64,000 nucleotides of DNA. Source: Limiplasma sp048370855. GTDB taxonomy: Bacteria; Bacillota; Clostridia; Christensenellales; Aristaeellaceae. Shown piece by piece: positions 41,620-48,952 of this stretch (position 1 is the stretch's first letter; each line of letters starts with the position of its first letter). Location: assembly GCA_048370855.1 (NCBI GenBank), contig DBGEOK010000015.1:23677-87676 (forward strand), written 5' to 3'. Position numbers and translations under genes: made by a program. Below the pieces are notes generated by a model that saw only the letters and a program-made list of their open reading frames with translations, was not told the origin of the DNA and ran no database searches.

Positions 41620-44589
41620 ATGAGCGAACGTATGCGCCCCGTACCCTTTGGCCTGCTGATGTCCCGGGCCCTGGCGGAATACCGCCAAAAGGGCTCCCTG
41701 TTCGGCGTTCATCAAATCTACCGGCACGCGGCGGGAAAGGCCCTGCCGATTTTCGGCGAGACTATTGAAACGCCTTTCGGTCCCGCGGCGGGGCCGCATA
41801 CCCAGCTCGCGCAAAACCTGATCGCCGCCTACGCGGGCGGCGGCCGCTTTTTTGAGCTCAAAACCGTGCAGACGCTGGACGGTGAAAGCCTGCATGTGGA
41901 AAAGCCGTGCATCCTCGCGCTGGAGGAAGGCTATAACGTGGAATGGTCGACGGAGCTGACCGTTGAAGAGGCCATGGACGAATACATCAAGGGCTGGTTC
42001 GCGCTCAAGCTGCTAAGCCTCGAGCTCGGGCTTGGCGGCGAGACGGGCTTTGTATTCAACATGTCCGTAGGCTACGACCTGGAGGGCATCCGTTCGGACA
42101 AGATCGACCGCTTCATCGAGGGCCTGAAGGACGCCTCGCGGACGGATTGCTTTCAGGCGTGCATGGAATGGACGCTTCAGAACCTCCGCCTGTTCAGGCG
42201 GGTGGACGCGGCGTTTGCGCGCTCCGTCAGCCCGCGCGTATGCGGGTCCGTCACGCTCTCCACCCTCCACGGCTGCCCAAGGGAGGAAATCGAGCGCATC
42301 GCGGCCTACCTGATGGAACAAAAGCGCCTCAACACCTACGTCAAATGCAACCCAACGCTGCTGGGCTACGACTTTGTCCGCCAAACCCTCGACCGAACGG
42401 GCTATGACGGGTTGGCGTTCGATACCCGCCATTTTGAGGGCGACCTCCGGTTTTCCGACGCCGTGCCGATGATCGAGCGCCTGCTTGCAAAGGCGGAACG
42501 GCAGGGCGTGGAATTTGGCGTCAAGCTGTCCAATACCCTTCCGGTCAACATTACGCGCGGCGAGCTGCCCGGTGAGGAGATGTATATGAGCGGAAAGGGC
42601 CTCTACCCTCTCGCCATCGCTTTGGTCAAAAAGCTGGAGGACGCCTTCGGCGGCCGGCTGCGCGCGTCCTATTCCGGCGGGGCGGACGCGCTGAATATCG
42701 CGGATATCTTCGCCTGCGGCGTCTGGCCCATTACGCTGGCCACCACGCTGCTCAAGCCCGGCGGCTATAACCGGCTCGAGCCGATGGCCGAGGCGCTGGT
42801 CAAAGAGCCATACCGCGCGTTTGCCGGCGTGGATATGGAAAAGCTGGACGCGCTGTGCGCGCGCGCCGTCGCGGACGCGCGCCATATCAAGCCCGCCAAG
42901 CCGACGCCGGCTTGCAAGCTGGACCGGCGCGCGCCCCTTGCCGATTGCTTTATCGCCCCCTGCCGGGAAAGCTGCCCGATCCATCAGGATATACCGGCCT
43001 ATCTCGACCTGTTGGACGCGGGAGATCCTATCGGGGCGCTCCGCGTCATTTGCGAGGTAAACCCCCTGCCGCGCGTCACCGGAACCATCTGCTCCCACCG
43101 GTGCCAGGCGGGATGCACGCGCCGTTTTTACGAGGACGCGGTACAGATCCGCGCGGCAAAGCTCGCTGCCGCCGAGCGCGGGCTGGAAGGGTTTTTGCCC
43201 TCCCTTCGGCCCGGCATGCCCCGTTCGGAGCGCGTCGCCGTCGTTGGCGGCGGTCCCGCGGGCATGGCGGCGGCCTTTTTCGCCGCGCGGGCCGGGGCCA
43301 AGGTCACGCTTTTTGAAAAGCGGGACAGCCTGGGCGGCGTCGTTCGGCATATCATTCCCGCGTTCCGCATCCCCGACCATGCCGTAGACGCCGACGTAAA
43401 GCTGCTGGACGCGCTGGGCGTGGACATCCGGCTGAACGCAGAGGTCGCCTCCGTACAAGCGCTGTTTGAAAAAGGCTATACCCACGCCGTCCTCGCCGTA
43501 GGCGCGTGGAGGCCCGCCGTCCCGGCGCTGGAAGGCGGCGGGAGCATGGACGCGCTGGCCTTTTTGGAGGCGGCGAAAAAGCGGCCCGAAACGCTTCCCG
43601 CCGCGCGCGCGGTCGTGGTCGCCGGCGGGGGCAATACCGCCATGGACGCGGCGCGCGCGGCCATCCGTCTGCCGGGCGTCAAAAGCGTCCTCCTCGCCTA
43701 TCGCCGGACGCGCCGCCAGATGCCCGCCGACCTGGACGAGCAGGAGCTTGCCCTGGCCGAAGGCGTGCGCTTTGCCGAGCTGCGCAATCCCGCTTGCCTG
43801 AGGAACGGCGTGCTGACGCTGGACGTGACGCGCCTGGGCCAGCCGGATGAAAGCGGACGGCAAAGCCCGACGCCGACGGGCCTGACCGAAGCCGTGCACT
43901 GCGACCTTCTCATCGCCGCCATCGGCGAAAGGGTGGACAACGAATACCTCATGAGAAACGGCGTGACGCTGGACAGCCGGGGACGGGCGCGCCCGCCCGC
44001 CCGGGGCGATCGGCTTTGCGTCGTCGGGGACGCCCTGCGCGGGCCGGCGACGGTGGCGGAGGCCATCGCGGACGCGCGCGACGCGGTAGACGCTCTGCTG
44101 GGCGAAGACGCGGCGGCAGGCGGGTTGTCCGGCGGCGGCAAGGAGCGCGCCCCCACAGACCTCCGCGCAAGGCGCGGCGTGCTGCGCGAACGCGGACCCG
44201 CCCAGCATGAGGCGGCGCGATGCCTCCACTGCGCAAGCCTTTGTGAAAACTGCGTGGACGTTTGCCCCAACCGCGCGAACGTTGCCGTCCGGGCGCGGGG
44301 GATGGCAGGGGAGCAGGTCGTCCATCTGGACGCCCTATGCAACGAGTGCGGCAACTGCGCGTCCTTCTGCCCTTACAGCGGCCGGCCATACAGGGATAAG
44401 CTCACCCTGTTTTCCACCAGGGAGGACTTTGCGCTAAGCGATAACGAGGGCGTCCTGCCGCTCGAGGGGGGCCGCGCCCTCGTTCGGCTGAATGGCCGCG
44501 TGTACGAGGACGACGCCGCCCTGTCCTCCGCTCAAGCGCCGGCCAGGGAGATTCTTCTTGCCGCGCTGGACCTGTTTGACGGCCGCTAA
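41620..44589 (+). CDS. ygfK: YgfK: large iron-sulfur flavoprotein oxidoreductase
   Basis: 989 residues. The first 430 form a TIM-barrel region like the pyrimidine site of dihydropyrimidine dehydrogenase. Then come a cysteine-rich GltD-type Fe-S domain from about 443 (C-R-E-S-C-P-I-H, C-S-H-R-C-Q-A-G-C), an FAD site V-V-G-G-G-P-A-G near 540, an NAD(P)H site A-G-G-G-N-T-A-M-D near 669, and a C-terminal ferredoxin domain with two cysteine clusters (about 867-884 and 907-918). Often annotated as putative selenate reductase subunit, it looks like an NAD(P)H-linked ring reductase or electron-transfer hub. GGGAGG precedes the ATG. Confidence 0.92.
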   Translation: MSERMRPVPFGLLMSRALAEYRQKGSLFGVHQIYRHAAGKALPIFGETIETPFGPAAGPHTQLAQNLIAAYAGGGRFFELKTVQTLDGESLHVEKPCILALEEGYNVEWSTELTVEEAMDEYIKGWFALKLLSLELGLGGETGFVFNMSVGYDLEGIRSDKIDRFIEGLKDASRTDCFQACMEWTLQNLRLFRRVDAAFARSVSPRVCGSVTLSTLHGCPREEIERIAAYLMEQKRLNTYVKCNPTLLGYDFVRQTLDRTGYDGLAFDTRHFEGDLRFSDAVPMIERLLAKAERQGVEFGVKLSNTLPVNITRGELPGEEMYMSGKGLYPLAIALVKKLEDAFGGRLRASYSGGADALNIADIFACGVWPITLATTLLKPGGYNRLEPMAEALVKEPYRAFAGVDMEKLDALCARAVADARHIKPAKPTPACKLDRRAPLADCFIAPCRESCPIHQDIPAYLDLLDAGDPIGALRVICEVNPLPRVTGTICSHRCQAGCTRRFYEDAVQIRAAKLAAAERGLEGFLPSLRPGMPRSERVAVVGGGPAGMAAAFFAARAGAKVTLFEKRDSLGGVVRHIIPAFRIPDHAVDADVKLLDALGVDIRLNAEVASVQALFEKGYTHAVLAVGAWRPAVPALEGGGSMDALAFLEAAKKRPETLPAARAVVVAGGGNTAMDAARAAIRLPGVKSVLLAYRRTRRQMPADLDEQELALAEGVRFAELRNPACLRNGVLTLDVTRLGQPDESGRQSPTPTGLTEAVHCDLLIAAIGERVDNEYLMRNGVTLDSRGRARPPARGDRLCVVGDALRGPATVAEAIADARDAVDALLGEDAAAGGLSGGGKERAPTDLRARRGVLRERGPAQHEAARCLHCASLCENCVDVCPNRANVAVRARGMAGEQVVHLDALCNECGNCASFCPYSGRPYRDKLTLFSTREDFALSDNEGVLPLEGGRALVRLNGRVYEDDAALSSAQAPAREILLAALDLFDGR

Positions 44590-44631
44590 CGGTCCCCGAT
44601 CCCCTTGTGCCTGCAAAAAGGAGGGCTTTCC

Positions 44632-46002
44632 ATGCTGCTGATTCAAAACGGCGCCCTGGTAACGGAACAGGGCGTTGCGTATGCGGACCTGGCGGTGAAG
44701 GATGGAAAAATCGCCAAAATCGCCGCGCGCATCCGCCCGGAGGCCGGGGACGACACGCTCGACGCGTCCGGCCTGACGGTTTTTCCCGGCTTCATTGACG
44801 GCCATACGCACTTTGATATGGATAACGGCGTGACCACAACGGCGGACGACTTTGCCACGGGCACGCGCGCGGCGCTTGCCGGCGGCACCACCACCATTGT
44901 GGATTTCGCCACGCAGGAGCGCGGCTCCACGCTGGCGGAGGGCCTGCGCGCCTGGCATGACAAGGCGGACGGCAGATGCTCGTGCCATTACGCCTTCCAC
45001 ATGGCCATTACCGACTGGAACCCGCGTACCCGAGCCGAGATCGGGGACATGTTCCGCGCGGGCGTCACATCGTTTAAGCTGTATTTTGCCTATGATTCGC
45101 TCCGCGTATCGGACACCGCCGCGTTTGAGGCGCTTACCCTTATGAAAAGGCTTGGCGGCGTTGTCGGCGTGCACTGCGAAAACGGGGATCTGGTCAACGC
45201 GGGCGTGCAAAGGGAAAAGGCGCTTGGAAACCTCTCGCCCGCGGCGCATCCGGCCTCGCGCCCGGCGCTGGTCGAGGCGGAGGCCATCGACCGGCTCCTT
45301 GCCATCGCCCGGATGGCGGATTGCGCGGTCAACGTCGTTCACCTGAGCAGCCGGGAGGGCCTCGGGGTGATTCGGCGCGCCCGCGCGCGCGGGCAGCGGG
45401 TGTTTGTGGAAACCTGTCCCCAGTACCTGCTTTTGACCGACGAGCGCTACCGGGAGCCGGGCTTTGCGGGCGCAAAATACGTCTGCTCCCCGCCCCTGCG
45501 GGCCGGGGAGGACCGCAGGGCGCTTGTGGAGGCGATGCTGTCCGGCGAAATCGATACCATTGCGACGGATCATTGCAGCTATACCCTTGCCCAAAAGGCA
45601 ATGGGGCGGGAAGATTTTTCCAAAATCCCCAACGGCCTGCCCGGCGTGGAGCACCGACCGGAGGCGATCTACGCGGCGTTTGTGGACACGGGCCTGATGA
45701 CCGCCGCCGATATGGCGCGGATGTTATCCACCAATCCGGCGCGGCAATTCGGCATGTATCCGCAAAAGGGCGCCATCCGCGTGGGCGGCGACGCGGACCT
45801 CGTGCTATGGGACGGCGCGGCGGGTGGCGTTATCAGCGCCGGGACGCAGCTTCAGCATACCGACTATACGCCTTACGAGGGCATGCGGCTGGCAGGCCGG
45901 CCCCGTCACGTGCTGCTGGGCGGCGAGGTTGCGGTGCGGGACGGGCGCGTCGCGCTGAAAAACTGCGGGCGCTATGTGGCCCGTCAACCCGTGAGCGTTT
46001 AA
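44632..46002 (+). CDS. hydA: Dihydropyrimidinase/hydantoinase-type cyclic amidohydrolase
   Basis: 456 residues. A binuclear metal site is complete: His58 and His60 (G-H-T-H-F-D), the carboxylated Lys148 (S-F-K-L-Y), His180, His236 and Asp312 (T-D-H-C). These enzymes open hydantoin or dihydropyrimidine rings to N-carbamoyl acids. In this cluster (E. coli hyuA/ygeZ) the ring to be opened is probably a reduced purine or a ureide made from it. The frame opens upstream, but the ATG at 44632 has AAAAGGAGGG 6 bases before it. It is 42 bases after ygfK. Confidence 0.94.
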   Translation: MLLIQNGALVTEQGVAYADLAVKDGKIAKIAARIRPEAGDDTLDASGLTVFPGFIDGHTHFDMDNGVTTTADDFATGTRAALAGGTTTIVDFATQERGSTLAEGLRAWHDKADGRCSCHYAFHMAITDWNPRTRAEIGDMFRAGVTSFKLYFAYDSLRVSDTAAFEALTLMKRLGGVVGVHCENGDLVNAGVQREKALGNLSPAAHPASRPALVEAEAIDRLLAIARMADCAVNVVHLSSREGLGVIRRARARGQRVFVETCPQYLLLTDERYREPGFAGAKYVCSPPLRAGEDRRALVEAMLSGEIDTIATDHCSYTLAQKAMGREDFSKIPNGLPGVEHRPEAIYAAFVDTGLMTAADMARMLSTNPARQFGMYPQKGAIRVGGDADLVLWDGAAGGVISAGTQLQHTDYTPYEGMRLAGRPRHVLLGGEVAVRDGRVALKNCGRYVARQPVSV

Positions 46003-46047
46003 GCCGTTTGGCGGTGGGATCAAAGTTTTGGCGACCGCCATGCCCGT

Positions 46048-46064
46048 GCCGCCCAAGGGGCGGC
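46048..46064 (+). other. Short hairpin ahead of the xdh ribosome binding site
   Basis: GCCGCCC (46048-46054), AAG, GGGCGGC (46058-46064) ends a few bases before the AAAGGAG used by the molybdenum hydroxylase gene. It could tune translation. There is no U-tract, so it is not a terminator. Confidence 0.4.
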
Positions 46065-46086
46065 GCAGACCGAAAGGAGCAGCCGT

Positions 46087-48642
46087 ATGCTGTCGATTAA
46101 CCATCAGCCCTATGAGCCCAAGGAGGATAAGCGCCTCTTGGATTTTCTGCGCGACGACCTGCGGCTGCGCTCCGTCAAGGACGGCTGCTCGGAGGGCGCG
46201 TGCGGAACCTGCACCGTGCTTGTGGACGGCAAGGCGGTCAAAAGCTGCACCGGCAGGCTAAGCGGGTATCAGGGCCGCAGCATTGTGACCGTCGAGGGCC
46301 TTTCCGAGCGGGAGAAAGCCGTCTATACCTATGCTTTCGGCCATGCCGGCGCGGTGCAGTGCGGCTTTTGCATACCCGGCATGGTGCTCTGCGCCAAGGC
46401 GCTGCTGGATCAAAACCCCTCTCCCGGCCTCGAGGACGTTCAGAAGGCGATCCGGGGGAACATCTGCCGCTGTACGGGCTACCAAAAAATAGAGGAAGCC
46501 ATCCTGCTGGCGGCAAAGCTGTTCCGCGAGGGCATAGAGCCGCCGCGGGCGATGGAAAGCGGCAGGATCGGGGAGCTGTTTTGCCGCGTGGACGCCGCCG
46601 AAAAGGTTCTGGGATCCGGGCAGTTCGCGGACGACCTGGAAGTGCCGGGCATGGCCTACGCCAGCGCCGTGCGCAGCCGCTACCCCCGCGCCGTCGTCAA
46701 AAAAATCGCGCTGGACAAGGCGCTCGCCCATCCCGACGCCATTCGCATCCTGCGCGCGGAGGACGTGCCCTTTAACAAGACGGGGCATTTGATCCCGGAC
46801 TGGGACGTGCTGATCCCGGAAGGGGCCGTCACCCGTTACATCGGGGACGCGATCGTGCTGGCGGTCTCCCGCCGCAAGGAATCCCTGGAGGAGATCAAAT
46901 CGCTGGTGGAGATCGAATATGAGGAGCTTACGCCGCTGACCAGCCCCAGGATGGCGCTGGAAGAGGGCGCGCCGCTCATTCACGAGGGCGGCAACATCCT
47001 TTCCCGTCAGGAGCTGAAGCGGGGAAACGTTGAACAGGCGCTGCGCGAGGCGGCGCATGTCGTCACCCGGCACTATTCCACCCCCATGACCGACCACGCC
47101 TTTATGGAGCCGGAGTGCGCCGTCGCGGAGCCCTTGCCGGACGGCGGGCTGCTGATGCATACCGCCTCCCAATCCGTCTATGACGAACAGCGGGAAATCG
47201 CCCGCATGCTCAGGCTTCCGCCGGAAAAGATCCGTTCGCGCACACAGCTAGTCGGCGGCGGCTTTGGCGGCAAGGAGGATATGTCCGTGCAGCATCACGC
47301 GGCGTTGGCGGCCTGGGCCACGGGGCTTCCCGTCAAGGTGAAGCTGTCCAGGCAGGAAAGCCTGAACGTTCACACCAAACGGCACGCGATGGAAATTGAC
47401 ATCACCACCGCGTGCGATCGGGAAGGAAGGCTGCTGGGCTTAAAGGCGACCTTGATTTCGGACTGCGGAGCTTACGCCTCGCTGGGCGGGCCCGTTTTGC
47501 AGCGCGCGTGTACCCATGCCGCCGGCCCGTATCACTTTCAAAATATCGACATCACCGGCATCTGCGTATATACCAACAACGTTCCGGGCGGCGCGTTCCG
47601 CGGGTTCGGCGTGCCGCAAAGCTGTTTTGCCTCGGAAATGAACCTGAACCTGCTGGCGCGAGAGGCGGGCCTCTCTCCCTGGGAGATCCGCTACGTAAAC
47701 GCCATCCGGCCCGGACAGGAGCTGCCCAACGGGCAGATCGCCGGGCCCGACACCGCCTTTGTTGAATGCCTGGAGGCCGTGAAGGACGCCTTTGAAAAAA
47801 ATCCCTATGCGGGAATCGCCGGGTGCATGAAAAACAGCGGCCTCGGCGTGGGCGTGCCGGATTACGGGCGATGCAGGCTGAGGGTGGAAAACGGCAAAGT
47901 GCTCATTCTTACATCCGCCGCGTGCATGGGCCAGGGCGTGGGCACGGTGGTCACGCAAATGGTGGCGACGGCGACGGGCCTGCCGCCGGAGCGGCTTGTA
48001 CACGAGCGGCCCGATACCGCCGTAACCCCCGACTCCGGCACCTCTACCGCGAGCCGGCAAACCCTGTTTACCGGCGAGGCGGCGCGCCGGGCCGCCTCGA
48101 GCCTCAAGGCCGCCTTGGACCGGGCGGGCGGCGATTTGGAGGCGCTCAACGGCACAAGCTATGACGGCGAATACCACTTTGACACCGACCGGATGGGTTC
48201 GGACAAAAAGAATCCCGTGAGCCACGCCGCGTACAGCTATGCCGCGCATGTGGTCGTCATGGACAAGTCCAAGCGCGTCAAAAAGGTGGTTGCCGCGCAC
48301 GACGTGGGCCGGGTTATCAACCCCAAGGCGTGCGAGGGGCAGGTCGAGGGCGGCGTGACCATGGGCCTTGGCTATGCCCTGACCGAGAATTTTGTGATGA
48401 AGGACGGGTATGTCAAAAGCAGGTATGGCACGCTTGGCCTGCTGCGCGCCACAGAGGTTCCGGAAATCGAGGTCCATTTGCTGGGCAAGGGAACGGATAG
48501 CCAGCCGGCCTTCGGCGCAAAAGGCGTTGGGGAAATCTCCTCCATCCCGACCGCGCCGGCCGCGGCGCTTGCCGCGTGGCGGGCGGACGGCGTCTTCCGC
48601 GACGCGCTGCCGCTTACGAATACCGCCTACCGTAAGAATTAG
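46087..48642 (+). CDS. Selenium-dependent xanthine dehydrogenase-type molybdenum hydroxylase (fused Fe-S and Mo subunits)
   Basis: 851 residues. The N-terminal 160 carry two [2Fe-2S] clusters: Cys34, Cys39, Cys42, Cys54 and Cys92, Cys95, Cys127, Cys129. The rest is the molybdopterin domain with G-G-G-F-G-G-K-E, G-A-F-R-G-F-G and the catalytic Glu816 of G-V-G-E. There is no FAD domain, which sets it apart from aerobic xanthine oxidases. The fusion and the company of ygfK, ssnA and mocA match the Se-dependent xanthine dehydrogenase family (E. coli XdhD type), in which selenium is a labile Mo ligand and not selenocysteine. AAAGGAG precedes the ATG. Confidence 0.92.
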   Translation: MLSINHQPYEPKEDKRLLDFLRDDLRLRSVKDGCSEGACGTCTVLVDGKAVKSCTGRLSGYQGRSIVTVEGLSEREKAVYTYAFGHAGAVQCGFCIPGMVLCAKALLDQNPSPGLEDVQKAIRGNICRCTGYQKIEEAILLAAKLFREGIEPPRAMESGRIGELFCRVDAAEKVLGSGQFADDLEVPGMAYASAVRSRYPRAVVKKIALDKALAHPDAIRILRAEDVPFNKTGHLIPDWDVLIPEGAVTRYIGDAIVLAVSRRKESLEEIKSLVEIEYEELTPLTSPRMALEEGAPLIHEGGNILSRQELKRGNVEQALREAAHVVTRHYSTPMTDHAFMEPECAVAEPLPDGGLLMHTASQSVYDEQREIARMLRLPPEKIRSRTQLVGGGFGGKEDMSVQHHAALAAWATGLPVKVKLSRQESLNVHTKRHAMEIDITTACDREGRLLGLKATLISDCGAYASLGGPVLQRACTHAAGPYHFQNIDITGICVYTNNVPGGAFRGFGVPQSCFASEMNLNLLAREAGLSPWEIRYVNAIRPGQELPNGQIAGPDTAFVECLEAVKDAFEKNPYAGIAGCMKNSGLGVGVPDYGRCRLRVENGKVLILTSAACMGQGVGTVVTQMVATATGLPPERLVHERPDTAVTPDSGTSTASRQTLFTGEAARRAASSLKAALDRAGGDLEALNGTSYDGEYHFDTDRMGSDKKNPVSHAAYSYAAHVVVMDKSKRVKKVVAAHDVGRVINPKACEGQVEGGVTMGLGYALTENFVMKDGYVKSRYGTLGLLRATEVPEIEVHLLGKGTDSQPAFGAKGVGEISSIPTAPAAALAAWRADGVFRDALPLTNTAYRKN

Positions 48643-48952
48643 GCCCCCTTCGGCACGTTCAAAACCATGCAATTGGGAAAAGCCTGTTTCCCTCGTTCCT
48701 CGGACGCCCTCTGCGCATGCAAAAAGAGCTTTGAGGAAAGGAAGGCTTTGGAACGCCGCCCTCGAGCGGCTGAAAGGGGCCGCGCGCCCTTCAGCCCGCC
48801 CAGGGACGCCGTGCCGCAGGCCGGGCCCGCCGCCCCAAATTTCTTTGATTTCGTTGTTTTTTCAAACGCAGAGCCGACGGCTTCGCGGAAGGCCAAAAAC
48901 CTGGCGCGCCACGGCGGCTTCCCTCAAACAAGCCGTCCCGGGCCGGCTTCAT
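48643..48952. other. Intergenic gap at the end of the purine cluster
   Basis: A 310-base gap between convergent genes. It holds a bulged hairpin (48768-48796, GGCTGAAAGGG with CCCTTCAGCC) and, next to the ftsK end, an AAGCCG/CGGCTT stem (48930-48949). Neither has a clear U-tract. The short frames here look like shadows; I see no gene. Confidence 0.5.

Noticed and set aside
42013..44325. A 770-codon minus-strand frame opposite ygfK
   Set aside because: Same reasons: antisense to Fe-S and Rossmann motifs, no start signal, no recognisable domain.
46087..48642. Selenocysteine in the molybdenum hydroxylase
   Set aside because: There is no in-frame TGA. This enzyme class uses a labile selenium ligand on molybdenum, not selenocysteine.
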